From contig CAIULL010000174.1 in assembly GCA_903899985.1 (NCBI GenBank), forward strand, positions 1 to 64,000: 64,000 nucleotides of DNA, given 5' to 3'. A program made the position numbers and the translations under genes. The notes under the pieces are model-generated. The model saw only the letters and a list, made by a program, of their open reading frames with translations. It was not told where the DNA came from and did not search any database. Source of the stretch: an uncultured Schlesneria sp. (GTDB taxonomy: Bacteria > Planctomycetota > Planctomycetia > Planctomycetales > Planctomycetaceae). Each line of letters begins with the position of its first letter. Position 1 is the first letter of the stretch. Of this stretch, positions 45,206 through 53,674 are shown piece by piece.

Positions 45206-45429
45206 TCAGTCGATTTTGAAAACAGTCCCAAAAATCCAGCCAACAAAAGCAGACACGCCGAAGACACCCAAGTGCACTGTCGATATCGAGGAGCGAAGGG
45301 CCGGAAAAGTCACATCACCAGGCGCAGGATCGAATACCGCATAAATGGTGTGCTCATTGCAGTCGTTGATAGGAACTTGCGAGCCGAGGACAGGGTTTTG
45401 GCGGAATTGAACGAATCGGATTTAGTCAC
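45206..45429 (-). pseudogene. Small membrane-protein gene with a frameshift near its start
   Basis: A minus-strand frame of 71 codons (45206-45421) reads like protein: VQFRQNPVLGSQVPIND, then IYAVFDPAPGDVTFPALRS and a hydrophobic helix (GVFGVSAFVGWIFGTVF) before the stop. It has no ATG, GTG or TTG near its beginning. Just upstream, in the frame one base off, is GTG at 45429 preceded by GAGGGG with 8-nt spacing, giving VTKSDS. A one-base loss near codons 3-6 would join the two into a ~75-residue protein. It is a decayed gene, a sequencing error or a programmed -1 shift. Confidence 0.45.
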
Positions 45430-45540
45430 GATCGATTCCCCTCAGACGGATTCCAATAATGGCGCCCGTGTTTGGCCAGTGAATGCGCATTGATTCAAGA
45501 CAATCAATCGCGATACGACGCTTGATCTTTCTCATCGATT

Positions 45541-46761
45541 TCATGCGGCTGTTTTCGTGTCGAATTCTCGCGACGTCGATGTCGTCTCACCGCCTGTTGC
45601 TTGATCTGTTAAACGTCTCGCTCGCATGTCTTGCACTAATCGATGAATCAGATAACAAGTGACTCCGACGCAGACGAGTGGTGAAATCCAGATGGCTTTC
45701 GGTCGGGGTGTAATGAGTACCGCCAATTCATAATTTGCTACGGTCAGGACCACGGCCGCGATCATCCAGGCTGTTGACGTCCGGTTCTTCAAACGAAATG
45801 CCGCCTCTGCCAATAAGGCACCGTAAACCGGTCCGATCATCGTGTATGTGTTTCCTTCCGTTCGCGAGTTAAACAACATCAGATAACAGCTCGCGAACGA
45901 AAACAGATAGAAGGCACTGTGCTTCGGTGATAACACCTTTGAGGCTTTCCAGCAGGCGAACAAGGTTGTCACTGCAGCCAACAATCGAATCGCAGTTCGC
46001 GCGGTCGAAGGGAATTCGATTCCGGCGACTTGTAACATGCCGAAGAATTGAGCCCAAAGTCCAGTCTCACCGACTTCAAAGGTGATCTCCAGATTTTGAA
46101 CGCAATCGCGATATTGCGAAATCACATAATCTGGTCGCTGAGTCATAAACGGAACAACTGCGACAAACAATAATCCGATTGCGAGTCGCCAGGACATGCG
46201 GGGATAAATGACGGTGGAAAGCAAAATCATGACGATTGCCAGTGGTTTGAACGCGAAGGCGAGCGAAAGAAGGGTCGTTGCTCGCCACCAACGGGCTTCG
46301 CTAAGGTCAGCAGCGGCCAGAATCATCAATCCCGTAATCAGCAACGTGGACTGACCGTTTCTGGCACATCCCCATGCCAGCACGACAGACGACGCCGATA
46401 TCGCAAAAAACCAGCGATCATCGCCGCCTAAAAGCCGCACGAGCCTGAGGCAGCTCGCTGACAAGACACCGATCATGCACCATCGCCAGACAATTTCGCT
46501 GGCCGTATGGGGCAACATGGCCCAGGGTGCAAACGTTAATGCCGCTTGAGGAAGGTACAGAAACCCGTGCCCTTCCATGTTATATAGCGGTTCACCAGCA
46601 AACCAATGCACGACGGCAGATTGATAGGCAGGGGTCACGGATCGCTCTTGTCCCGTCACGATCGACATCACGACGGTAAATGTGACGACGACGGTGAGTA
46701 CCAGCCAGGACCACAAGCTGAATTGACGATAAACTGATGACGATTGGACATCGACGGACAT
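45541..46761 (-). CDS. GT87-type polyprenol-phosphate-sugar glycosyltransferase (DUF2029-like)
   Basis: A 406-residue membrane protein with about ten hydrophobic segments. The start at 46761 (MSVDV) has a strong GGAGG 6-7 nt upstream. A lumenal loop after the first helix contains YNMEGHGFLYLPQAALTF, and a later loop has CARNGQS, resembling the GT87/DUF2029 mannosyl- or arabinosyltransferase pattern. Such enzymes take sugars from a lipid carrier outside the membrane. The acceptor is unknown. The last ~30 residues are a charged, Thr-rich tail. Confidence 0.75.
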   Translation of the reverse strand: MSVDVQSSSVYRQFSLWSWLVLTVVVTFTVVMSIVTGQERSVTPAYQSAVVHWFAGEPLYNMEGHGFLYLPQAALTFAPWAMLPHTASEIVWRWCMIGVLSASCLRLVRLLGGDDRWFFAISASSVVLAWGCARNGQSTLLITGLMILAAADLSEARWWRATTLLSLAFAFKPLAIVMILLSTVIYPRMSWRLAIGLLFVAVVPFMTQRPDYVISQYRDCVQNLEITFEVGETGLWAQFFGMLQVAGIEFPSTARTAIRLLAAVTTLFACWKASKVLSPKHSAFYLFSFASCYLMLFNSRTEGNTYTMIGPVYGALLAEAAFRLKNRTSTAWMIAAVVLTVANYELAVLITPRPKAIWISPLVCVGVTCYLIHRLVQDMRARRLTDQATGGETTSTSREFDTKTAA

Positions 46762-46809
46762 TCGATCCTCCGTGAGATTTGACTGGCACATCCGAATTGC
46801 CGAGTCGTC

Positions 46810-46829
46810 ACTGGACTCACGAGTCCAGT
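46810..46829 (-). promoter_or_regulatory. Hairpin in the 5' region of the glycosyltransferase gene
   Basis: ACTGGACT (46810-46817) and AGTCCAGT (46822-46829) form a perfect 8-bp stem with a CACG tetraloop, about 50 bp upstream of the start at 46761. It could be a leader hairpin or an operator. There is no T run. Confidence 0.4.
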
Positions 46830-47053
46830 CCTCGCGGAGAATATGTCGTCTCTTCGAAGTCGGTCAATGTCATTCAATGATTGATTGGCTCGCAACAGCG
46901 CGATTCGCTTCACTCCCTTTCCCGATTTTGGACTTCACGATTGATTCTTCAGGATTGCCAGGCGGTAGTCGCGTGAATCAATTCCGTTGAGTTGTTACCT
47001 TGTGGATCAGCCAATCAACGATGCCTAATTTTCGAGTGACCCGAAAGAGCTCG

Positions 47054-47680
47054 ATGCCTAAAATCGAATTACCGATCGAAAATCCCCAGCCAGCGCCTCG
47101 TCGCGGATTTGAGCGTCTGCTTTCGATCAGTGCTATCTTTTTTTGCGGGCTTTTTTTCGTCTGTTCCGGTTGCTGCGTCCTCTCTTTTTTGCTGCTCCGG
47201 CCTCAAGTCGTTGAAACCGCTGAAGGTGCCGATGCGGCAGCTTCAATCATCACCGATTGGAAGGTTCCCGAAACGTTCGAGGGAAAATCAGGCGTCACGA
47301 TGGATAACATTCTGATGCGAATCGATATCGCGAGTTTTATTCAACGCGAGGGACGCGGAATCCTGCTTGTCGGGCAAATGCATATAAAAATGATGCCCTC
47401 TTCTCAACAACAGTCCCAGCTGAAGGAATTCATGGAAAAAATCGCTCCAGAGTTGAAGATGATTGACCTGAGTGAGCACTCAACTCGTACACTCGAGATT
47501 CGTGGAGTCCCATCCCAATTTGAGATCGGACTTGGTGAAGACCGGGGATCGACGACGAAATATCGACAAGTCACGGGAAAATTTCGCGGAAAACTCGATG
47601 ACGCCGTCTTAATTCTTCAATGCGAAGAAGGGTTCCTCACTGATCAGGAAATCGACGATTTTCTGAATTCCATCAAGTAA
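47054..47680 (+). CDS. Single-pass membrane protein, paralogue of the gene at 8862
   Basis: A 208-residue protein. I start it at ATG 47054 (MPKIEL), giving an N-terminus comparable in length to the paralogue; ATG 47021 is possible. One membrane segment at about 20-52 (LSISAIFFCGLFFVCSGCC and on) precedes an extracytoplasmic domain. Shared landmarks with the 8862 gene are VTMDNI against VTMENM, GRGILLVGQMHIKM against GKGQLLMGTIMLKM, and an acidic C-terminal helix. Function unknown. It converges on the DUF3298-like gene with a 16-bp gap. Confidence 0.78.
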   Translation: MPKIELPIENPQPAPRRGFERLLSISAIFFCGLFFVCSGCCVLSFLLLRPQVVETAEGADAAASIITDWKVPETFEGKSGVTMDNILMRIDIASFIQREGRGILLVGQMHIKMMPSSQQQSQLKEFMEKIAPELKMIDLSEHSTRTLEIRGVPSQFEIGLGEDRGSTTKYRQVTGKFRGKLDDAVLILQCEEGFLTDQEIDDFLNSIK

Positions 47681-47696
47681 CGGGCCGTCTGCGGCG

Positions 47697-48749
47697 TCAG
47701 GGTGCATTCGCCTTCATAAACAACCGAGCGGGACTCGTTTCGGGAATACAGTCGCGAATCACATCATAGGGGACTCCAACTGTAAAAACGCCGTCGGCAT
47801 AGCTTCCGACATGATACGGCGAGAAATAAAACCTGATCCCTGGGGGTGACAGTGTGAACGAGGTCAAATCATCGGTCGAGAATTGTTTGAGGCTGAGATA
47901 ATTTTCTTTCGCCGTCTCCATTGCTGGGTCGGAACTTTCGGAAAACGGATCGTCGTCATCATCGAAGCTCAATTTGGCAGGCTGTTGGTGACGGTCGGCC
48001 TCAGAAAGTTTCGGCGATGAGGGGTTTTCTACCAGCGCCGCAGAGACATACGACGCCCCCTGATGCCTCAGGTCTCTGACGCAAAAGTCAACCAGCCGTT
48101 TTTTCCAATCCGAGTTCGCGTCGAACAGGTCTTCGAGTTTAAGTCGTTGTACCGTTCCCTGATCGTCGACATAACTCTGGCCATCTAAACCTCCGTTTCC
48201 ATGGGCGCCTCCCGTATATTCCCAGTATGACTGGATCAGGCTGACGGCGTTTGGAGTGACATGAGCAAAGTCGACGCCGATCATCCCATCCCACTGGCTC
48301 TGCGAGTACGACGGCTCACGAAAACCTTCCAGGACAATCGACCAATCGACTTGTGTGAATTCGCTGGCACTCTTTCTGAAGTCATCGCAAAGCTGCTGGC
48401 TCAGCTTTTTTAAGAACGGCGATTCGCTGAGGAACTCAGGCAATTCAGCTTCGAATGAAATGCCATGTCCACGGTCATAAAAACGGAGGCCTGCATGCCG
48501 AGTCAAAAGAGTTTTTCGGGCGACGGGAATCGAATACTCGGGACCAATGAATTCTTTGGGTTTTGGATCCCCGGAAACATAGGTTTTGTATTGAACGGCT
48601 AATTGATCATCCTGCTTCAGCAGAAATGGCTCTTTCGGGGTCAGTTTCGAATAGTTCTGTAATTCGAAGACGACAGCCGACGTCGCAACGAGAACGACGG
48701 GAATGCCGACCGGCAAAAACCGTTTGATTAACGTGAATGTCCAGCGCAT
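47697..48749 (-). CDS. Membrane-anchored DUF3298-like protein
   Basis: A 350-residue protein. From ATG 48749 it starts with one membrane anchor (about 6-26, FLPVGIPVVLVATSAVVF). The outer domain has the DUF4163/DUF3298 hallmarks: YWEYTGGAHGNGG in the middle and IRFYFSPYHVGSYADG near the end, as in the anti-sigma factor RsiV and lysozyme-binding relatives. An acidic low-complexity patch (SFDDDDDPFSESSD) lies around 265-280. It may sense or bind an envelope ligand. No sigma factor gene is adjacent, so an anti-sigma role is unsupported. Confidence 0.75.
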   Translation of the reverse strand: MRWTFTLIKRFLPVGIPVVLVATSAVVFELQNYSKLTPKEPFLLKQDDQLAVQYKTYVSGDPKPKEFIGPEYSIPVARKTLLTRHAGLRFYDRGHGISFEAELPEFLSESPFLKKLSQQLCDDFRKSASEFTQVDWSIVLEGFREPSYSQSQWDGMIGVDFAHVTPNAVSLIQSYWEYTGGAHGNGGLDGQSYVDDQGTVQRLKLEDLFDANSDWKKRLVDFCVRDLRHQGASYVSAALVENPSSPKLSEADRHQQPAKLSFDDDDDPFSESSDPAMETAKENYLSLKQFSTDDLTSFTLSPPGIRFYFSPYHVGSYADGVFTVGVPYDVIRDCIPETSPARLFMKANAP

Positions 48750-48904
48750 CGTGAAGAGCCCCTCCGTGGGAAGCGTATCAACTCGTTGATGTCTGGAATG
48801 GTACCGAAGCCCATCCAAGACGCGCCTTCGCAAATTTGGAGGTGATTATGCCTTCAGCTGCGGAATTTGGCACGAGATGAAGCATCATTCTCAGCAACGA
48901 TCAT

Positions 48905-48942
48905 AAAAAATCCCTCACGGTTGTACGACAAACGTGAGGGAT
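48905..48942 (-). terminator. Rho-independent terminator after argG
   Basis: Read on the minus strand, ATCCCTCACG, a 13-nt loop and CGTGAGGGAT form a perfect 10-bp stem, followed by TTTTTT (48905-48910 on the plus strand as A). It lies about 60 bp after the argG stop. Confidence 0.88.
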
Positions 48943-49001
48943 CGAATCATGTTTTCTCGCAGTCATCGAATTCTCGCGGCAGCGAATCACGATTGATGTC
49001 G

Positions 49002-50216
49002 TTAATAAGCTCGCGGTCGAACTCGGCCCTGAACTCGGGATGGAAGTCCCATCAGACGCAAGAAACCTTCGGCATCGGTCTGGTTGTATGAACCACCTGC
49101 TTCCATGCTGGCGATTTTGTCGTCATACAGGCTGTTGGGGCTGGTCCGGCTGCAGACCGTGATATTTCCCTTGTACAAACGCAAGGTGATTTCGCCAGTG
49201 ACGACTGCCTGAGCCTGTTTGTTGAAGGCCATCAGAGCATCCATTTTCGCCGTATACCAGAAACCGTAATAAACCATCTCGGCAATTTCTGGTGACAGGC
49301 GATCTCGAAGATGAAGAAGATCGCGGTCGAGCGTCAGTTGTTCGACATAGCGATGGGCTTCGTAGAGTAGAGTCATGCCAGGGGCTTCGTAAACGCCGCG
49401 ACTTTTCATTCCCACGAAGCGATTTTCGATCATGTCCAATCGACCAATTCCGTTGCGTCCCCCGATCTTGTTCAGCTCTAAAACCATTGTCAGCGGACTG
49501 ACGGCCTTGCCATCCAATGTGACAGGGACACCATGCTCGAAACCGATTGTGACCTGTTCGCTTTTGTCCGGAGCCTGTTGCGGCGAGACCGTCATACCGT
49601 AATCAGGAACGTCGACGCCGGCGACTTTGGGGTCTTCCAGCACACCTGCCTCATAACTGATATGCAGGCAGTTTTCGTCTGAGCTGTATGGCTTGGCGAC
49701 CGAGGCTTTGACCGGGATTCCTTTCTCGTGACAGAATGCGATCATTTCAGTTCGGCCGGGAAACTTTGCGCGATACTTTTCGACTCGCCAAGGGGCGATG
49801 ATTTTCACGCCGGGCTCCAAGGCTTCGGCGGCAAGCTGGAATCTGCATTGGTCATTACCCTTGCCTGTCGCTCCATGTGCGTAGGCGTCCGCACCGACTT
49901 CTCTTGCAACTTGAAGGCAGATTTTCGAGATCAGCGGCCGAGCGATCGAAGTACCTAGGAGATAAACACCTTCGTATTTCGCTTGCCATTGCAGTACTGG
50001 GAATGCGAAATCACGACAAAGTTCTTCCTGGGCATCGACAATTCGAGCCGATTTGGCTCCGCAAGTATAAGCCTTTTTTAGCACCGCCTCACGGTCCTCA
50101 CCTGGCTGTCCGAGGTCGACGTAGACGCAGTGGACGTCGTATCCTTCGTCCTGTAACCAACCGAGAATGACCGACGTATCCAGACCGCCAGAGTAGGCGA
50201 GTACACAACTCGACAT
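49002..50216 (-). CDS. argG: Argininosuccinate synthase
   Basis: It joins citrulline and aspartate with ATP in arginine synthesis. The 404-residue protein starts MSSCVLAYSGGLDTS, with the ATP-binding SGGLDTS loop. The family blocks YAHGATGKGNDQCRFQ and APWRVEKYRAKFPGR follow. I start it at 50216 rather than at the upstream in-frame ATG 50264, which would add 16 residues before the conserved loop. It diverges from the Nif3 gene over about 140 bp and ends at a strong terminator. argH is not in the window. Confidence 0.95.
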   Translation of the reverse strand: MSSCVLAYSGGLDTSVILGWLQDEGYDVHCVYVDLGQPGEDREAVLKKAYTCGAKSARIVDAQEELCRDFAFPVLQWQAKYEGVYLLGTSIARPLISKICLQVAREVGADAYAHGATGKGNDQCRFQLAAEALEPGVKIIAPWRVEKYRAKFPGRTEMIAFCHEKGIPVKASVAKPYSSDENCLHISYEAGVLEDPKVAGVDVPDYGMTVSPQQAPDKSEQVTIGFEHGVPVTLDGKAVSPLTMVLELNKIGGRNGIGRLDMIENRFVGMKSRGVYEAPGMTLLYEAHRYVEQLTLDRDLLHLRDRLSPEIAEMVYYGFWYTAKMDALMAFNKQAQAVVTGEITLRLYKGNITVCSRTSPNSLYDDKIASMEAGGSYNQTDAEGFLRLMGLPSRVQGRVRPRAY

Positions 50217-50357
50217 GACTAAAATTCCAAACCAAAGTGATTTCACGACCGAACAAAACAACAACGACAGGTGATTTCAGTTCAGTGCTGCTTGCCCGAT
50301 TATAAACAAGAATCCAACCCATTGGCAGCGTGTTATTCAACCAAAGGAATGATTTCC

Positions 50358-51473
50358 ATGACGACGGTTAAAGATGTTTGCGACCATTTGAAAATGTTGG
50401 CTCCGCTAAATCTTGCAGAGGATTGGGATAATGTTGGACTCTTACTTGGTGACGATAGTGCCCAAGTGAAGAAAATAATGACGTGCTTGACACTGACGAC
50501 CGATGTTGCAACCGAGGCGGCAGATTTCGAAGCACAACTTGTCGTCACGCATCACCCTGTGATGTTCAAGCCGATCAAGCAGATTACGGCGGCCACCGCA
50601 GAGGGGCGAATGTTGATGACGCTGCTTCGCCACGGAATTGCCGTCTATTGTCCACATACAGCCTGGGACAATTCGGCCACGGGGATCAATCAGCAATTAG
50701 CTGAATTGCTCGAATTGAAAGAGATTGCGCCGTTGAGAAAACGAGCAGTGACCGATCAAGTCAAGCTAGTCACATTCGTACCGGAATCGCATCTGGAGGC
50801 CGTTCGCAAGGCATTGTGGGATGCTGGCGCAGGGGTGATTGGAAATTATCGTCAATGCAGCTTTAATCTGCTCGGTACTGGAACCTTCTTTGGGTCCGAT
50901 TCAACAAGCCCCGCTGTTGGTAAATCTGGCCAGCTCGAACATGTGGAAGAAGTCCGTGTTGAAGTCGTTTGCCCCTCGAAACGTCTTGATCATGCTCTTG
51001 CGCTGTTAAGAATGGCTCACCCGTACGAAGAACCTGCAGTGGATGTTTTTTCCGTAAAAGCCGTAGCAAATGCGGCCGGGGCGGGAAGATTTGGAATTCT
51101 CCACAAGCCAATGAATCTTAACGAGTTAAGCCACGTGATTTCTGGTCGATTAGGGCTGCCAAGCGTCCAGTTTGTCGGAGAAGCGTCCCAAATCATCTAC
51201 CGGCTTGGAATTGCCTGCGGGGCTGCTTCCGAGTTTCTAAGGGATGCTCAGCGCGCTGGATGTCAGGCATTGTTGACAGGCGAAGCACGTTTTCACGCTT
51301 CACTTGAAGCCAGGGATCTTGGTCTTGGAATGATATTACCTGGCCACTACGCCACCGAGCGATTCTCGATGGAAAATCTCGCTAAAAGACTGAGTGAACA
51401 ATTTCCCAGTCTGAGCGTCGGTGCGAGTCAGAAAGAACACGATCCTGTTCAGACGATTGTCTTGAACGCGTAA
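50358..51473 (+). CDS. Nif3-like dinuclear metal-centre protein (GTP cyclohydrolase I type 2 family)
   Basis: A 371-residue member of the Nif3/YbgI family, which forms hexameric toroids with a two-metal site. The metal ligands appear as VVTHHPVMF (paired His) and CPHTAWDNS early, and PGHYATERFSMENL near the C-terminus. A central insert (about 130-260) is the extra domain of the long bacterial form. The start at ATG 50358 has AAGGA with 9-nt spacing. The cellular role of the family is poorly defined. Confidence 0.9.
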   Translation: MTTVKDVCDHLKMLAPLNLAEDWDNVGLLLGDDSAQVKKIMTCLTLTTDVATEAADFEAQLVVTHHPVMFKPIKQITAATAEGRMLMTLLRHGIAVYCPHTAWDNSATGINQQLAELLELKEIAPLRKRAVTDQVKLVTFVPESHLEAVRKALWDAGAGVIGNYRQCSFNLLGTGTFFGSDSTSPAVGKSGQLEHVEEVRVEVVCPSKRLDHALALLRMAHPYEEPAVDVFSVKAVANAAGAGRFGILHKPMNLNELSHVISGRLGLPSVQFVGEASQIIYRLGIACGAASEFLRDAQRAGCQALLTGEARFHASLEARDLGLGMILPGHYATERFSMENLAKRLSEQFPSLSVGASQKEHDPVQTIVLNA

Positions 51474-51785
51474 TCCGCTCATTTTGCACGCAGATGCTAT
51501 TTGACCATCTTACGTGACACCGCAGGCTGCAATACTCGATTTTAATAATGACTTATGTCAAAACTGAAATGTTTGCTCCGTTTTTTTCTGGCAAAAACAA
51601 TCATTTTTTAAGTGATACCGGCAGGTTTTTTGACGCAACTCCACTCAAGTCGCTCCAATGAGCGGACGATAGCATTGATGAGCGATCCACAAGTGGTTCG
51701 TCCGTGCGGATTTTATTGCGAGTATTATCAAAAGTCCGCTCGTCGACATCCCGGAAAGTAGTTCTTTTCCATCAACAAGGATGAG
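51474..51785. other. Intergenic region, no gene seen
   Basis: A 312-bp AT-richer gap between two plus-strand genes. It has several T runs (near 51580-51590 and 51601-51615) but no perfect stem before them, so a terminator for the Nif3 gene is only possible. No conserved-looking ORF is present. Confidence 0.3.
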
Positions 51786-52277
51786 ATGATGGACGCTGGC
51801 CAAACTGCCAATACATTGCGAGAACCTCGACCATCCAAACCAAATGGTCGAAAGAGACAAGAGTCAATCAAACGGTTAGGGATGAAAATCATCAGACCGT
51901 CAGTTTATGTCATTATTGGCCTGTTAGCGGTAAGTGTTGGTTTCGGAACTTGGAGCTATTTCGGTTCGCGCCGGCAAGTCGATGAAGGAGATTCAATTTC
52001 GGAACTGGATGGTCTTGATTTTACGACCCCAGCGTTCGAGTCGACTAAAGTTTCGAAACAAAGTTCAACCCTGCCGATTCGAGCGCCAGCTTCGATGGGA
52101 ACGGCAAGTGAACGTTCGAATTCTGGCGGAGCGAACGCTCAGAAATCCGCCGAAGGACAGGATCGCTTCGCGGCAGTCTGGCTGACCGGTACGATTGAAG
52201 AAGTTGAGCGAAGCGATTCTGCAGATCCGATTCGGCGAATCTCTGGTGGTCGCCGAGAATCAACAAATTTTAGATAA
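51786..52277 (+). CDS. Single-pass membrane protein upstream of an ExeA-like ATPase
   Basis: A 163-residue protein. It begins with a basic Pro-rich stretch, then one membrane segment at about 37-56 (PSVYVIIGLLAVSVGFGTW), followed by a Ser/Thr/Ala-rich extracytoplasmic part of low complexity. I recognise no domain. The ATPase gene starts 37 bp downstream on the same strand, so the two probably work together, with this one as the membrane partner. The start may be ATG 51786 or ATG 51789; the latter is better spaced from AAGGA. Confidence 0.65.
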   Translation: MMDAGQTANTLREPRPSKPNGRKRQESIKRLGMKIIRPSVYVIIGLLAVSVGFGTWSYFGSRRQVDEGDSISELDGLDFTTPAFESTKVSKQSSTLPIRAPASMGTASERSNSGGANAQKSAEGQDRFAAVWLTGTIEEVERSDSADPIRRISGGRRESTNFR

Positions 52278-52314
52278 TTTAAGTCGGTCAATCGAACGGC
52301 AAGGAGGCCGAGAG

Positions 52315-53142
52315 ATGTACGAGCGCCACTGGCAATTGAATCGAGCGCCGTTCGACCACGATCGTCGTTCTGATTCATTCTATTCCGGTCGACTGCATCA
52401 AGAAGCAATCGTCAAACTGAATTATCTGATCGAGCACGGCAAAGGGGCAGCGGTCCTTGTTGGAGCAAGTGGGACAGGTAAGACGCACGTCCTGGAAATG
52501 GTCCGCGATCGCGTCTCAAACGGAAGCCCCGTCGTACATCTCGTCTATCCTCAACTTTCGCCCCACGAGTTAGTCGCGTACTTGACACAGGAATTGGGTG
52601 AAAGTCTGCCTGACTTCAATTCCGCAAATCTGGGTCTCGATATTCTGCTGCGATCCTTCGAAGCTCGGTTAAAAGAATTGACGGAAGCCGGTCGTGAACC
52701 AGTCATCATTCTCGACGACGCACATTTGATCGAAGACCGTCGAGTCTTTCAAACCCTGCATCAATTGATGAACTTTCAGCAGCCGGGCCGTTCCAACTTT
52801 GCAATGATTCTTGCTGGCCAGCCGGAACTAATCGGCACTTTGCAATCGAACAGTCAGATCGCTGATCGAATGGCATTCCACTGTTTCCTGCAGTCGCTGA
52901 CGGAAGCGGAGACGGGGGAATATATTGTCCACCGTTTACAGTCTGCAGGCCGATCGAAGCCAATCTTCGATTCGTCCGCGATGCGAGTCCTTTATGAGCT
53001 TTCTGCGGGGATCCCGCGCCGCATCAATCGACTGTGCGACTTTGCGCTGCTGGTCGGTTACGCTAACCAGTTGCAACGCATTTCGGCCGATCACATCGAA
53101 GGTGTTCACGTGGAAATTACTCGCTCGAATGTTGCAGCATGA
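52315..53142 (+). CDS. ExeA/MshM-like AAA+ ATPase
   Basis: A 275-residue P-loop ATPase. The N-terminus (YERHWQLNRAPFDHDRR) is the signature start of ExeA/GspA-like ATPases that help assemble secretins or pili. Walker A is GASGTGKT at 50-57 and Walker B is VIILDDAH. Sensor residues and GIPRRINRLCDFALL mark the C-terminal lid. I start it at ATG 52315, preceded by AAGGAGG at about 9 nt; a longer frame from 52195 would overlap the upstream gene. No peptidoglycan-binding tail is present, and no secretin gene is nearby. Confidence 0.85.
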   Translation: MYERHWQLNRAPFDHDRRSDSFYSGRLHQEAIVKLNYLIEHGKGAAVLVGASGTGKTHVLEMVRDRVSNGSPVVHLVYPQLSPHELVAYLTQELGESLPDFNSANLGLDILLRSFEARLKELTEAGREPVIILDDAHLIEDRRVFQTLHQLMNFQQPGRSNFAMILAGQPELIGTLQSNSQIADRMAFHCFLQSLTEAETGEYIVHRLQSAGRSKPIFDSSAMRVLYELSAGIPRRINRLCDFALLVGYANQLQRISADHIEGVHVEITRSNVAA

Positions 53143-53164
53143 ACTAAGGTTCTGATGAAATGCG

Positions 53165-53263
53165 CGGGAAGGCAATTTCATGTAGGAGATCGCAGATGCT
53201 GCCGCGCTGCGATCTAATTACTCGTGTCGACACGAGCACCAAGATCGCACAATGACCTTCCCG
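53165..53263. ncRNA. Branched inverted-repeat element between convergent genes
   Basis: An outer 8-bp pair (CGGGAAGG at 53165-53172, CCTTCCCG at 53256-53263) encloses two further structures. One is a 9-bp perfect hairpin (AGATCGCAG at 53187-53195, CTGCGATCT at 53207-53215, 11-nt loop). The other is a perfect 16-bp palindrome, CTCGTGTCGACACGAG, at 53221-53236. A second AGATCGCA at 53242-53249 can compete for the same TGCGATCT. It fills most of the 144-bp gap. It may be a structured RNA, a REP-like element or a double terminator without T runs. Confidence 0.4.
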
Positions 53264-53286
53264 ACTAATTTTGTCGATTGAGTGAG

Positions 53287-53655
53287 TCAGGATTTGCGCA
53301 GAAAATAGTAAGCAGAGCCGAGAAAAATCAGCCACTCCGTCGCAGCCAGGTACGACGTCGTCGATTCGATTCCGCTATAAAGAAAAAAGCTGATCGTCCG
53401 AAACAGGACAAGGCAGGCGTGAATCACTAAGCATGCAAAAAGTGGAAAAGCCGATTCTTCAGGTCGATAAAGGGGCCAAAGAAAAATCAGCCCCAACGCG
53501 AGCTCTAATCCGCCGTAGACAACCAGAAATTCGGATTGTCCCGAGCCCGCCTGAAGGGAGAATCCAACTCCCTTCGCCGTCTTCTCAGGTTGCAACGAGC
53601 ACCATCCGGCTAACCCGATGTAGGCAAAGCCGACCAATGCCAGGAAGATTTTCAC
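53287..53655 (-). CDS. Small four-helix membrane protein (DUF4345-like)
   Basis: A 122-residue protein with four predicted membrane segments (about 3-20, 43-62, 68-90, 100-118). The pattern, with LVVYGGLELALGLIF in helix two, resembles the DoxX/DUF4345 group of small membrane proteins. The start is a GTG 19 bp after the stop of the type III polyketide synthase gene, so they form a pair. Function unknown; a role with the polyketide product is an inference from position. Confidence 0.68.
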   Translation of the reverse strand: MKIFLALVGFAYIGLAGWCSLQPEKTAKGVGFSLQAGSGQSEFLVVYGGLELALGLIFLWPLYRPEESAFPLFACLVIHACLVLFRTISFFLYSGIESTTSYLAATEWLIFLGSAYYFLRKS

Positions 53656-53674
53656 GAAAGGATACTCAAACGAG

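Noticed and set aside
45155-45493. Plus-strand 112-codon ORF after ddl
   Set aside because: It is very basic, has no recognisable motif and lies antisense to a more protein-like minus-strand frame.
52195-52314. N-terminal extension of the ExeA-like ATPase
   Set aside because: It would overlap the upstream gene, and the ATG at 52315 has a strong AAGGAGG and the family's usual first residues.
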